Source: Ridgeia piscesae
Taxonomy: Eukaryota; Annelida; Polychaeta; Sabellida; Siboglinidae
Reading direction: 5' to 3'
Assembly: GCA_025642075.2 (NCBI GenBank)
Contig: JAODUO010001194.1
Span: forward strand, 1-64,000
Length of the DNA: 64,000 nt
Shown here one piece after another: positions 45,868 to 64,000 of the stretch. The stretch's first letter is position 1; every line of letters starts with the position of its first letter. The position numbers were made by a program, and so were the translations under genes. The notes beneath the pieces were generated by a model that saw only the letters and a list, made by a program, of their open reading frames with translations, was not told the origin of the DNA and made no database searches.

Positions 45868-46503
45868 ATCATCATCACCATCATCATTGTGCATCCAGTG
45901 TCCCGTTATTGGGCGAAGGCCTCAGCATGCTGCTTCCACATCTGCATATCTTGCGCTATCCTCAGTGAGATGGTAACCTTCCAGTAGTCATCGAGTTCAT
46001 CTCTCCAACGTCTCGCTGGTCTTCCTCTATGTCTTTTCCTTTAGTAGGGTGGTGATACGCAGTGTCCATCGGTTATCTCGTATCCTGCTGACGTACCCTG
46101 CCCAGGTCCACTTCCTTCTTCTGACTTGTTCAATCACGTCTGTGACCTATGTCCTTTTTCTTACCCAGATGTTTGTTTTTCTGTCCCGGTATGTGATGTT
46201 TAACATACTCCTTTCCATCTTAGTTTGTGCGATTGCTAGCTTGTTCTTTGCTTGGGTGGTGAGAGCCAATGTTTCTGCACCGCATGTCATTCCTGGAAGT
46301 ATGCATGAGTTGATGACTTGTCTTTTCAAGCATGTCCCAATGTTACCATTGAAGATGTCGCGGTGCCTGACGAATGCTGTCCATCTGGCCGTGATTCTAC
46401 TTTTAATCTCCTTGTCTTGGTTTTTGTCTTTGGTGCTATATCTCTGTCGCAGGTAGAAGTAGCTTTCAACGGTCTCGACCTGGGTGTTGCCAACATATAT
46501 TGT
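45868..46503 (-). mobile_element. RTE-like LINE 3' end, 5'-truncated, minus strand
   Basis: Minus-strand frames read VGNTQVETVESYFYLRQ, TCGAETLALTTQAKNKLAIA, MERSMLNITYRDRKTNIWVR, WTWAGYVSRIRDNRWTLRIT, then RGRPARRWRDELDDYWK. This is the conserved order after the reverse transcriptase in endonuclease-bearing LINEs. It ends in an ATGATGATGGTGATGATG tail at 45868-45895. Several frame breaks occur. It is a different subfamily from the 22655 element. Confidence 0.85.
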
Positions 46504-46890
46504 ATATTTCTTAATATAGATATATGTTAATAATATATGATATAATATTCATATAAACCTATTTGGAGAACTTAAGGATCAATGGAGGAATACCTTAACA
46601 CTTTACTGCTAGCACTGCGATAAAATACTGTCACCTGCACAGATCAGAGTGCTGGATGTAGATTAGGATTTTTTGTTGCTCATATATTGTGGAATGAAAA
46701 AATAAAAGTGACAGTTATGTAACTTTCCATTTGAATATTCGTCTAATACTACATTTGCAACACATCAATGATTTTATTAACCAGGATGCCAGAAATGTAG
46801 AGATGAATATGTATCTCCCGACTGTAGACAGACAGTAAATAATTGTTTGTTCTTCAATTAAACGAAATAACACACATATTTAGGCAGACA
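46504..46890. other. AT-rich spacer, no gene seen
   Basis: No features beyond AT-rich DNA between the LINE fragment and the 3' end of PSMD14. Confidence 0.5.
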
Positions 46891-46896
46891 TTTATT
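46891..46896 (-). terminator. PSMD14: PSMD14 polyadenylation signal (candidate)
   Basis: TTTATT on the plus strand reads AATAAA on the minus strand, 390 bp past the stop codon. It is the first canonical hexamer I noticed in a plausible position. Confidence 0.5.
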
Positions 46897-47285
46897 GTAA
46901 ATAGCTGCATGTTAAATATAATAAACAGGTAACAACTATTCCACAAAGCAATCAATACATTCACACAATACAAATTAGCACTGCCTGAAAGTTTGACGGT
47001 GACAAAAAAGAAAACATACATGCATACGAACACAGCCTACAGTGTCTATTGGCAAATAACTGCTTTTGTAAAACTTCACATATTTATAACTTTGTACAGA
47101 ACCATATTTCTTTATCAAAGTGCCCCAAAAGTCCTTGTTTTTTAACTACTGATTATTCGATATTCTGGTAAACTGTTTTTACTTTCTGTGTGCTGCTTTA
47201 GCAGTTATGAGAATGACGAGAGCTGAAGACAGCCATGTGGAACACTGCTTCTTACACAAATGTAAATTACTAGAGGCTTCAGGCG

Positions 47286-53276
<5,991 letters not shown>

Positions 53277-53581
53277 GATTTACTGGAATCAAAATACAAC
53301 AATAGAGCTACCACACACCTAGCACTCAGGCTAGCACAATCAGTAGCTGACTGACAGGTGAGGAATGACCGTGCAGGCCTCATTACCCCTCTGCAATTGT
53401 AACCTGGTGTCAAAAGTCTGCTATGTCAACGTAACATAAACTCATTTACATTCACACTCAACAACCAATGTTTCCAGATGGCTACAACAATAACAATCAG
53501 GGAATTTCCTATGAAAAATACTCAAACCTTAACATTAAGGTTTTGTATTCATTGGCCTGGGTTTGGCCCTAATATACTGTA
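53277..53581. other. 5' flank of PSMD14
   Basis: This should contain the PSMD14 promoter. I see no TATA box or clear YY1/NRF1/ETS cluster. Confidence 0.4.
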
Positions 53582-54764
53582 CAGTGGAACTCCTCATGAA
53601 CGACCACCCTGATTAATGACCACCCGCTTTTTACAACCGTTTTTTCACTGATGGACTGTCTACGCTGTATAAACGACCCCTCATCAATGACCACCCGGAA
53701 AACGCGACCAGCGATCATGGCAATTTGACTTTTACTCCCGACGAACGACCATCCGATAGGTGGTAAACAATTTTTTTTAACCTAAATGTCGCAAAGAACT
53801 CTCATTAAACGCATGACTATCGGGGTACGGACGTACATAATTCCATAAAAAACAATAAATCGCATGATAATGACCATTCATTTTGGCGATCTTTTACTTT
53901 CTGACTGAACTATGAAAACGACAACTAACAGCCGCTAGACATTCCTCACATATCTTATATATTTATAAACACACACTATGTGATAAAATTAAACCACTTA
54001 CATTATTGAAACAAATTAAATTCACTAAACAAATTCGCTGGCAAGACATCATGGCAGACATGGACACCGTCGGTGGCTATGCGTAGTTCTGTGATTACTG
54101 TAATAACCATATTGTGTATGATTAAAGTTTAGAAACTTAGGCTAAGTTTTAGGGTAGTTTTGGATAAAACCGAAATCCAGATTTAGCAACACCATGATAA
54201 AATATTGACGTAACGCCACTGGCGATGTCAAGTTTAGCTTAGCACGATTTTGATTTGTGAATTTTATTCTTCACACAAATTTAAATGATTTCATTTTATG
54301 ACCTAGTGTGTGTATATGTAACATGAGTTAATAGAGGGGAAGTTTCGCGGCTGTAAGAGGTCGTTTTCAGCGGCGCTGGCAAGTACAACAAAATGGTGAC
54401 CGTGGTGCGATTACCCAGATGCCGTGAGGTGGCAGCACTTCTTAGCCCCTCAGACCAAATTTGAAATAAATTAAATGAGAATACTTTTTATCAGATATGA
54501 TTAAAAATGATTCCAAATGAGGATACTTTTTATCAGATATTATTAAAAACACGTTAATGTGGTCTAATTTTTTATTTTGTGTATTTTACTACTTAGCTTT
54601 TATCAAAGGCATACATGCTATAGAGACATTACTTATTGTGATATGCATAAATGTATGAATTAATCCAAACATCAAAATAACCAAACCCCTCAAGAGAGAC
54701 CATCCCTCTTTTAAGACCGCTCCACTCCGATTTGGGGGGCGGTCTTAAATGAGGAGTTCTACTG
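53582..54764. mobile_element. Tigger/pogo-like non-autonomous transposon between PSMD14 and CMC1
   Basis: The left end CAGTGGAACTCCTCATGAAC pairs with the reverse complement of the right end CAGTAGAACTCCTCATTTAA. TA flanks both ends (53580-53581, 54765-54766). Subterminal GACCACCC / GGGGCGGTC motifs repeat. It is about 1.2 kb with no transposase frame. Confidence 0.85.
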
Positions 54765-54831
54765 TATTGTAAAAAAACATGCTAACGAGGTGCATGTCGC
54801 TTCACGAGCCCAATGTTGAAAGGAGCAAAGC

Positions 54832-55167
54832 CAGTGTTTCCCCCGCTATATGATGAGCGAGGTTGGCCACCTGGCTGTTTTTCTAAGCCACCTTGCCCAA
54901 AATTGCCACCTCTTAGATATTTCCTGACTGTCTACTTGTAATTAATGCTACAAACACATTTACATGCTAACATGTAATTTCTTTACCAACTATATCCCAG
55001 AGAATAGGTTAAAACACACTTTATAAGGTACAATTCTAAAGCTAGTTTTAAAAATCGTTCCAAGGGGCATGCCCCCAGACCACCACCATAGCACTGCATT
55101 GTGTATTTGACACTTGCTCGGCTCACCGTATTGACCTCGCTCATCATCTTACCCAGGGGAAACACTG
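54832..55167 (-). mobile_element. hAT-like MITE, family 1 copy B (inverted)
   Basis: CAGTGTTTCCC at the left end and GGGAAACACTG at the right end; the reverse complement aligns with 41044-41383 over its whole length. It lies 68 bp beyond the Tigger-like element. Confidence 0.88.
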
Positions 55168-56452
55168 AAACGCATGAGGACCTTTCTGAAGGGCTTATGT
55201 TGCATATGTATTTTTTATTTTAGATCATGACTGTAAGAGAAAATGCAAAGTTAACTGAGAATGTTTAATTGTGGTGCCAATCTGCTATTATTAAATGTTG
55301 TCAATATTTTCCAAAGCGAACAAACATTATGCCTGGGGAAAGGGTCAAATGATTTTGTATGCTTAAATTTTGTACTCTACTTGCCTTTGTTGGTATCTAT
55401 TAGCTACAACTATCAGTATTTTAGTGTACTCAGGTAGGGGGGAATCAAGCAAAAGCATACTCTTTGTAAGCTTCCGATATGTTGAAGATTATGAATAACC
55501 ACTTAATGAAGTGCTCTGGAATAATGTAACATCAGGGTACCAAAGTCCAAACTTATGGACTATGCCCAGTTAAACATGTAGAAGCAGATGGTAGTTAACA
55601 ATATTCAACACAAGTGTATTATGTAGGCTTTCGTATGATATTATTTTTTATGTGCACTGAAGGTCGTGATTTAGCAATTCAAAGTGACGTATGGTTTACT
55701 GAATCAAATACTAGCAATAAACTACACTGTATTATTTATTAATGTGTGTTAATGCCTAAAGTTAACTGTTAAATTCAATTATTAATTAAAAAGTACTGGG
55801 CTGTTAAAGTCAAAGTGCATGCATGGGCAAACGCCTAATTATTACACAAATGTAGGCATCTCACAGAACAGCAACAAACTGATTAATCAATAAATTTCGA
55901 TTAAATTAACTGTTTTGTTGTCTTTTTTCAGCAGTGTGCAAGTCACTGTGGGCGATAAAACGAGACAATGTTAAGTGTTTATTCGTAATACATCTAGACC
56001 TATCTCTAGCTATACCACGATTCTACACAATTGATAGATACTTTAAAATGTACAATTCGTTACGCCTATATGACTAAAATAGAAACATATACAACTATAC
56101 TTTTTGTGTCAGCAGACGAAAGCGTGCAGAAATCGGCGTTTCGCTTCAGCTTCGATTGAATGAATGGCCCCTTACGATATTTATAATAATTTTATTATTA
56201 ATTTTACCTATTATTCATCTATAATTTATTATATATTATTGTTGTAGTAGTTTATGTGATTTAACAAATATAATGTATTATGGCTTCAAAAAGTATTTGC
56301 GTATAATGAAATTGTTGTATGGGGCCTCAAATAACGCAACACGTTTTGGGTGCAAGGATGTCTACTTGAATGTCAACAGTGTGAAGCCTAAGATAGACCC
56401 TAATTCTACAATGACTGACGCGAAACGGAAATCTAGTGTTCTTCCGGACTGC
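55168..56452. other. 5' flank of CMC1, no gene seen
   Basis: AT-rich and unique. The CMC1 promoter probably lies at the right-hand end, but no defined element is visible. Confidence 0.45.
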
Positions 56453-59400
56453 ATGGGAGGAGGACCCATGGGATTAGGTGCATGACGTTGTTTTACTAAG
56501 TACTGTTTGAGCTAATTTCGGAATTATAATAAGAGCTACATATGTCTCTCACAGTCAAACTGACAGAGTTCTCACGACCCAGTCACAGCATGGCCATACA
56601 CTGGCACTGGTGTCAGTCAGTGACCGACACCAGTTAGTGACAAAATCTTGAACAAATTCTTCTGTAAAACCACTCGTTGACATTGTGTGTGCTAAGTGCT
56701 AAATATCTAACTAAATTTTAATATCGGATCCGTCATTAGTTACTAAGACGTATTACTATTAGTCATGCAATTAAATATTTTTGAAAAGTTGCATTATGCA
56801 ATCAGAATGTTACTAATTAGGTGAAGTAATTGCAATAAACATACAAACAAAATCAAAATGTCATAACAAATGCCAGCTTAAAAAATAGTTGTCCTATTTA
56901 TATACACTGTGTAAAATGCTGTATGTATGATCATATTGTAATTGTGTCACATGAAACAGTGCGATACCAGATATTGTATTAAAATATGCCAAGCCCATTA
57001 GAGCATAACATTTCAATTACATGGTATAAATTTTCAAGTTCTGAGTATTGTCAGTATACTGCCATATAGTTGCTGCCCATGCTTATTTACTGGTGTCAGT
57101 TAACAATGTCACTAGCTAGCCTGATGCCCAGCTCAGCTGTCACTGTAAGGGTTGGAACTGTCAGTTGGGCTCAGAACTTTGTGTTTACCAAACATAATTG
57201 TTTGATAACAACAACAACAATGTAATATGATCATTATATGTCATATATAAAATGTATTTAAAAACTTGTGACTGGAATCAATGTTACACATGTATATATG
57301 TACAAAAATCCTCCTAGATAATGTAGACATTTCCCATCATGCGCAATGAATCCACATTTCAACACAGTGCAATTTGCCAAAGAAAAGTAGTTGATGCTTT
57401 TATTTCTTCAAAATGGTTTCTTCCTGATGGCTAAGGGTTCCTGCATAAAATTGGTCAGTTATTAAGTGTATCACCCAAAAAGACACCCATAAATATGTTT
57501 CTAAATTATGCAGTCCACCGACTTCATTGCTTGTACCTTGATATAAGAAATGTGCACCATTGCAAATAGTTGTTCCAGTGCACTCCATATTATTCTTGGT
57601 ACAGGCTGTAGATACTACAGGAAGCCACATTTTGCATTATATAATGCCCTAAATTGATTTTTGCACCCATGGACCTTGCCCTAAAACAATTACTTATCCC
57701 GCAACGAATCTACTTAGATTCTGCATTAAGTAGTTTTTATTATGTAACATGTTCATCTGGCATCTCTTCTTTCTGGTGGCTGTCGATATATACTCGGGAA
57801 CTGTTGATATTCTTCTTGTACTTCTCATTAAGTAAACAATATTGTACAATGACCTCAACACTTCTGACAAGACAAATTAAGGCAACATTGATCACCGATG
57901 ATGAGTGTGAAGCCACTTCTGAAAGAGAAGAATTCTAAGATGACAGGATTATATTACTCTGGTGATGATGGGGATCGATGCTGATTTGGTGGATTTAAAT
58001 GTTCTTGATGTGGTCACAAAATACTTTGACAATGTTTTATCCATTCATTTAAATTTCAGATATCCTGCAAATGATGTTATGAGGTTAGCCAGAATTGTTC
58101 CCAAAGAAACTAGACTTACCCGGTACATTTTTATAGTTACATGTTTAGGTATTGAATAAAGCAGTAAGAGTTCATGAAATTGTAATAAAGTTGTGTTGTT
58201 TGTAGGAGATCCTGATGACCGCTCACTCCGCCATGTTGAAACAGATATTCTTATACCGAAAATTGTGAAAGAAGTCTCCAGAGAGAAATGTTCAGATCTT
58301 ATCAAAGGTATCACGTGAAGTTGTCTGAAGTTGGTAAACTCGGATCCATGACGTTTTGGTAAAGGACACATTGGTAATGGACATTTTGGTAACTTACATT
58401 TTGGTAACAGGACATTTTGGTAACTAGACATTTTGGTAAAACTACTGAAAATAATCATAGACCAATTTCCCATATCAGGAGGTAATCTGTTGAGATGTCA
58501 GTCAGTTAAACCAGTTGTAAATTAGGATGGTCCAGACTCCAGAAAGGGAACTTGGCTTTTCACCTGCAGTCAGGCATGGTGTAAGGTAGTGCTTGCCTCT
58601 GAAGGGAACACTACATCCAACCAGTGGCTAGCAGGACACATTCAAATCTAGACACACATAAGGTGAAGCTATACATGTGAACATGGAGTTATCAACGACA
58701 ACCAGGGCAAATGCAAAGCTTTTGTGGAATGGCTATGCATATACCAAGCATATAGAGAAAAATGGCATGATAAGGTGGTGTTGTGCATGTCATGCAAGCA
58801 AGCACTGCCCTGCTAGTGCGTACACCGACTTGCTACCAGCAAATCCACTGTTGGAAACAGACCACTGTCCTGAACATGTGTAGCTAGAGGTCGACAGATG
58901 CCAAACGGATATGAGTATACGTGCTGCTGCAAGTAACAACCCGCCTACTCGTATTTACGTATTACCAAAATGTTTGTTACCAAAATGTACTATTACTAAA
59001 ATGTCCGGTTACCGAAATGTCCTGTTACCAAAACGCCCATTACCAAAGTGTCCGTTTACTGAAATGCCTGGATACCGGTAAACATACATGTGTACAGCTC
59101 CAGCCAGAGAGTAATTCATTTCTATTTATTAATTATTAAATACAGGATTGTTTGTATTTTTCTGTCAAATCAAAATATGTTTCAAGTAGCATTCTTTCCA
59201 CTTTTCATCCTTCTCCACCTTCCTTAAATTCATCTCATTCATTTGCTTTCATTCTGCAGTGACACCATTTGGATGTCTCCAAAATGGTTGTCTATCTGTT
59301 GTGTTGTGTAATTGTTTTATTATTGTCCATCAAGATTTGCTCACCAAATGATCCGCATACACCATCTGGTTTTTTCTCTGTTCTCTGTCTTTTGTTTACA

Positions 59401-60755
59401 TTAATTAATCTGATGCTTTATGACACATTGTTATTTTATTATTTTCAGAGTTCAGTACATGTGGCAAAGAGGCTGGTTTCCTACTGCCGTTTAAATGCCG
59501 CAAACAAAACAAAGAAATGCAGCTATGTCTTCTCAAATGGTATGTTCAGTCGTGTTAGTAACTTGAAATTAATAGAGCTTGATGATCATTACATAATGTA
59601 GTTGAGTTTAGTGCTGAAAGATAGAAAACACATTCTGCAACGTGGAAACTTCTGGAGTGAAAATGAGCCAGTCAGACATGGGGTCAAAAACATTTTGTAC
59701 TTGAAAGTATTTAAATACTTTTTGAAGTATTTGTAATTGTATTTGATGGTTATAAATTAAAAAGATTTGTATTTAAATACCTTCTTAAAGTATTTGACTT
59801 TTTCAAATACATTGTCAGTATCAACATTTCTATTTCAACATCACATGTAATCCCTGCCAACATGATTACCTTCTCTGCAACTTCACCCAACAGTGCTAAT
59901 TTCTGATGAAGACACTTAACAGCAGGTGTCCCCTTGGACCTGGCAGTGACCACAACTTTTGTTTGCTCAGAGCTGGGGGATGGATTAGCACCTGACAGTG
60001 ACATGGGTCAATATCCCCTTTGTTCTTTAGTCAGGTTCCAAGCTGGCTATTCTGGTTTCCTGGCTGACTGAAGTTGAGCTGTCACACTTCCTCACATGAT
60101 CCTCAGTGATTAGCAGTGTCTCTTCTGAGGGCAACATAGGCATTTTATTATGGACCATCTGGCTTAGCATAACAAACAACACATTTTGGCCTTTACCTCA
60201 GTGGATAGAGGTTTTTGAGTCAGTTGTCTCTGTGATGTAGCACTGGTCTGCCTGTCATCATATGAGCAAAACACTAATTATGCCTATAAACTAGATGTCT
60301 CAATATACGAGTTGCTTTTCTTTTACCTACAGTAATACATCCTGAAACCATATTTGAAAGTATTGAAGTATTTGAAATACTTTCCAGTGTAATTGTATTT
60401 GAATCCCTGAAGAGTATTTGTATTTAAGTAGATGTCAATGTATTTGACCCCATGTCTGCAGCCAATGTAATTTAGAATTTATGCACATTATTCTGACTAA
60501 ACACTTAGATCACACAGATTCAGCAGTTGTTTGTTGTGAAATATGCTAACATTCAATGAAGAAGTTATAATGTAAAAATGTGTTTTATTTGATGAATCAG
60601 TCATAACACAGAACTCCTTGTGATGTACTCTTGTTTCTTGTGCCAGGTTCCAAGATCCCGAGATCAATGCCAGATGCCGAGAGCAGTACTTGAAGGATCG
60701 GTCGGACTACAGGCGAACAGGTGTTGGCCACAAGATCAAACGATACGAAGTATAA
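56453..60755 (+). CDS. CMC1: CMC1-like twin-CX9C mitochondrial protein (COX assembly), 4 exons
   Basis: Exons: 56453-56477 (tentative), 58206-58307, 59449-59539, 60647-60755. They join in phase to 108 aa (human 106). Known: CMC1 is a small intermembrane-space protein that stabilises early COX1 assembly intermediates. It is imported by Mia40-type oxidative folding, hence no cleavable presequence. Seen: LRHVETDILIPKI (16-28), then C37-x9-C47 and C59-x9-C69, the two CX9C pairs of the CHCH fold, and the family C-terminus (QYLKDRSDYRRTG, KIKRYEV). Exon 1 encodes only MGGGPMGLG with donor TTAG|GTGCAT. It was picked because its phase and the resulting length fit, but the donor is weak and a different first exon is possible. 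Introns 2 and 3 each hold a transposon. Confidence 0.9.
58355..59085. mobile_element. Inverted-repeat transposon with repeated TGGTAA motifs, in CMC1 intron 2
   Basis: The left arm (58355-58440) has about five copies of GGACATTTTGGTAA spaced 16-20 bp. The right arm (58964-59085) has the reverse complement (TTACCAAAATGTCC) six or more times. The arms can fold on each other. There is no coding capacity. Exact ends and target duplication are unclear. Confidence 0.8.
59673..60458. mobile_element. hAT-like non-autonomous transposon in CMC1 intron 3
   Basis: Terminal repeats CAGACATGGGGTCAAAAACA and the reverse complement of TGTATTTGACCCCATGTCTG. An imperfect 8-bp flanking duplication, GAGCCAGT / CAGCCAAT, matches at six positions, as expected for hAT. 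Subterminal GTATTT/AAATAC repeats fill both ends. The interior includes a tRNA-like TACCTCAGTGGATAGAGG. Confidence 0.85.
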
Positions 60756-60826
60756 CCAGCATAGCAGCAAGCAGGATACACTGACCGAACCAACAGAAAA
60801 TGATCAATTCATCTTAGATACGTGTA

Positions 60827-60832
60827 AATAAA
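60827..60832 (+). terminator. CMC1: CMC1 polyadenylation signal
   Basis: AATAAA 72 bp after the TAA stop. Confidence 0.7.
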
Positions 60833-63800
60833 CTTCCTCAGGAAAATGTTTTCCATGTGGAGCAAGGGGTTCATCAGAGTGGAGTCATTATTCTTTTTAA
60901 GTGTTTGACAGTTTACTTTTACTTCCCCAGATGACTACTGTGTGACCTTGAAACAAAAAACTCATAAAAGGGAAACTGATGAATACTTAAAAATGATGTT
61001 TTTCGATGGATGCTGTATGTGGCTGAATATTACCACAATGTCCATTTCCTATTGTGCTTCCAGCAATGTACTTGCAGATCATGTCACAAAATATGAAACC
61101 CGAGTGTATATTAATGATTTTATTAACAGTACGTTGATGACATTTTACAATGGATGTTGTTTTTCATGCACGTTTCACACACAGTACAAGCACTCAATTT
61201 ACAGTAGTCTGTAAGAATTATTACAATTTTTACAGGCATACTAACTACATTTACAGATTTACACCATTTCAACATTACATGTAAACGGCAGCACACCATA
61301 AGAATCTTAAATTTTTAATTCCGATTCACAGAATTGGTAATGTCAACATAAGATCTGCATCAATCAAAATACATACTGGTGTTAATTTTACAAATACTAT
61401 TTGAACAGAACATTCTCTGTGAATTAAAGTTAATGAAAGTGATAAGTATTTGGTAGCGTCCATTGAAAAAAATTAAATAAACATTACAAAATGCAAGTTC
61501 AATGGAAATTCCAATAAAATTTCATTTAACAAAACAAAACAAATTTTAATGGTGGCAAACTGAAATGACCAATTGTCAATGTCCTCTCATAGAAATAAAA
61601 TATAACATACAAGAATGCTTACACATGGGCAGGAATGTTATCAACTGCCTTCACATAAACACTTTCTGCCGTGAACAGCTCAACTTTATAACACAATGAA
61701 GACAGATTCGCAGCACATTGGCTAACAATGGACCTCAGCATTTCTATCACAATAATGAGGGGACTACGGTTTCACAATCCAATTGTTAATCCAACCATCA
61801 CTAGGCCAAGCGTTCACAGCTATCTACCACAGATGGGCTACACATGGTGAACGGTGGCGGCTTGCTCCAAAGAGAGGCTGCTTTCTGCCATATCTCCAGC
61901 TTCCTGTTCCAGCTCGCATGAATGGAACACCAACGCTTTCTACTTAGCTTGGCTGTCGATGGTCATGTCTCTTGCAGAAGATCTGCAACATTTTTGTTTT
62001 CTTTACTAAAACTCACTCTCCCAATATGCTGTTTGGCAGGATATAATGCAAAGTGTAGAAATGGTATGTCAGAATGTGTCAGCTTTTTGCATTAGTTCAA
62101 AACATCATCAGAATCAGATAGTTACCTATTCCACCAATACATGAAAATGTAGGAAAGTGATCCAAAACCACACTCGATACCTTTCATATTCAACTATTGT
62201 TATACGATCGCAAAACAGCATGCAATCCCACTTATGATAACAACTGTAGTGTCAACATCCACTTAATAGGTGGCACCACTTTGCCAATATTTATATCACA
62301 ATGCTTTGTTTTTTGAGAACTTCACGAAACCACCTCTGAAGGATGTTATCAAATTACTGATTTGTAATTCTGAACAAAACCACAATTGTTTAACTTTATA
62401 TTTGTATCCATAGTGTATAATGTCCTACATCACATTCCTGACAAATTGGAAACCAGAGAAATATGTCAGATATAATTATGTGAAAAACATGGCACGTCTC
62501 ATGTTTTTATGTGACTGTAATGATGCTAAATTAATAATGTAACCACTTATTTTGTTTATTGGGCATGCATTGATAACTTGAATCATGCAAATGATGGTTC
62601 AATATTTGACCAAGAAATTTTTTTTCTTCACATTTCCTATGTATACGATAAAACTGAGGTAGGTAGTATGCCGGAATATAACTACTTATCCCAAGTGCAA
62701 ACATAACATGCAATGCTAATTGTGTTGTAATTTCCTTGATTCCATAACTAAGATTGCCCAAACTAACTGATAATAACAGGCATGGCTTTATGCAGGATAA
62801 CATTATTGCCAGTCACACATTTTGGTGGACACATGGATGTTAACTGTTACGCCAGTTTACAAACTTTCAAATGTGTCTGATGACCTGAAATGGAATACAG
62901 ACACACATGTGACACCATTTTCACTCACTTTCAAGGCATAACTAACAATATTTATGGTTTTGGAAGACCTTTTTTGCTCCTTAATTTTGTTACCAGTCCA
63001 CCCATATTTCTAGTTTTTCTACCCGTCCATATTCGTTTTTACCCGTCCAAATGACGGGTGGACGTGTCTACATAAAGCTATGATAACGGGTGTGAGCTGA
63101 ACAGACAATTTATATATATATATATATATATGCAATGTATGTCATCCACGAGGCCAACTACCCCAGAGTTCTGTCAAACATACACACAAAGCATGAACAT
63201 ACTTAGTGTTGGTTGAGTTTATCCATGAATGAGACCACACTCTCACGTCATGAACCAGTCGACTCAGTGAGTTTGTCAGCATCAGCAACACTGGAAGCTG
63301 GGTGCCTACAATCAGACAGGATCATCTAATGCATTCACATGTCTTCAACTATCCAAAAATGAAGGGGGACTAAGGCCTGAAGATGAACCAGCCATCTTCA
63401 ACATGTTACTTATCCATTGTACAATGACAAATTTTTTACTTTTTCACTCTCACTAAATAACGCATAGTTCACTGGAAGTGGCAACAAACAAAATCATTTA
63501 CTATTTCAGAGTCCAGACACAAGTGAAAGAATTCCAAGCAACAAAGCTCATCAACTGACTCGTGTACTGGAATAAAATATAATTCCATATACACACATGG
63601 TTGGATCCAGGCTTGTTAATGAATGCGCACCACTGCTTTCGAATGAGAATGCCTAACTGCTTTCGAATGAGAATGCCTATTTCTATGATTGCATTTGAAT
63701 AACTGGTCATTGTATTTGAATGCGCATTCGAATGCGAATGTTTGTGTAAGTGTATTGCTGTAGGCCTATATAATAAAATTACATGCACACTTTTTGCCAT

Positions 63801-64000
63801 GAACAATAAGAAGCTTAATGCTATATATTTTACATAATAACATACAAATTACACACACAATATTTTCCTCAAAACATTCTGTGGTGTATTTTCCAGTAAA
63901 ACAACACATATCTTCATTATTTCCCATGTATGCGAGAGAACCCTCCCTTGTGTGGCACAACTAATCCCATCTCGACTTTAAGTCACGTTACAGTGAATTT
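60833..64000. other. 3' flank, no convincing gene
   Basis: AT-rich. It has a (TA)n at 63108-63131, a 25-bp tandem pair with CTGCTTTCGAATGAGAATGC (63631-63680), and GAATGCGCATTCGAATGCG near 63718. A minus-strand stretch around 61845-61935 reads SCELEQEAGDMAESSLSLEQ before a stop and might be the end of an adjacent gene, but no acceptor supports it. Nothing else is recognised. Confidence 0.45.

Noticed and set aside
60190..60280. tRNA gene suggested by TACCTCAGTGGATAGAGG
   Set aside because: There is no B box, acceptor-stem pairing or anticodon arm; at most a tRNA-derived repeat fragment inside a transposon.
61845..61935. Possible C-terminal exon on the minus strand (SCELEQEAGDMAESS)
   Set aside because: There is no acceptable splice acceptor, and upstream stops close the frame; too weak to annotate as a gene.

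Overview
This window is nuclear DNA from an invertebrate animal. It is AT-rich and intron-dense. Four genes are conserved across animals, interrupted by many introns, and surrounded by microsatellites, minisatellites, small cut-and-paste DNA transposons and fragments of RTE-type LINEs. The LINE family and the intron architecture would fit a mollusc or another lophotrochozoan, but I cannot fix the species. Nothing looks bacterial or viral. Exons were assembled by hand from splice sites, reading phase and recognised protein families.

Layout. Positions 1-2982 hold a duplicated block (36-bp minisatellite plus a LINE fragment) on either side of GT, GA and GACA simple repeats. A probable promoter near 3270 leads into EEF1D (+, coding 5390-17683), translation elongation factor 1-delta, 276 aa in eight coding exons. 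Its introns and 3' flank carry four different minisatellites, including a 2.9-kb array of a 43-bp unit. Positions 18915-29225 are gene-poor: a broken RTE LINE (22655-26028), a 317-bp pure GT tract, a MITE and a CR1/L2-like LINE remnant. TMEM241 (+, 29551-39773), a nucleotide-sugar-transporter-like membrane protein, has 14 coding exons. A two-exon gene for an unrecognised 125-aa coiled-coil protein lies at 42792-44250 (-). A second LINE fragment lies at 45868-46503 (-). PSMD14 (-, 47286-53276), the proteasome lid deubiquitinase Rpn11, has ten exons. CMC1 (+, 56453-60755), a twin-CX9C mitochondrial protein, has four exons. PSMD14 and CMC1 are head to head about 3.2 kb apart, with two DNA transposons between them. 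From 60833 to the end I see no convincing gene.

The genes are housekeeping functions (translation, Golgi/ER sugar transport, protein degradation, cytochrome oxidase biogenesis) with no evident shared pathway. The notable signals are structural. Three of about 34 introns use GC donors. Tandem repeats have duplicated a real splice donor (EEF1D) and a real splice acceptor (PSMD14). The 43-bp array shows dimer and trimer higher-order periodicity. There are at least eight transposon-like inverted-repeat elements. I found no clearly new molecular system; the coiled-coil gene and the splice-edge repeats are the best candidates for follow-up.
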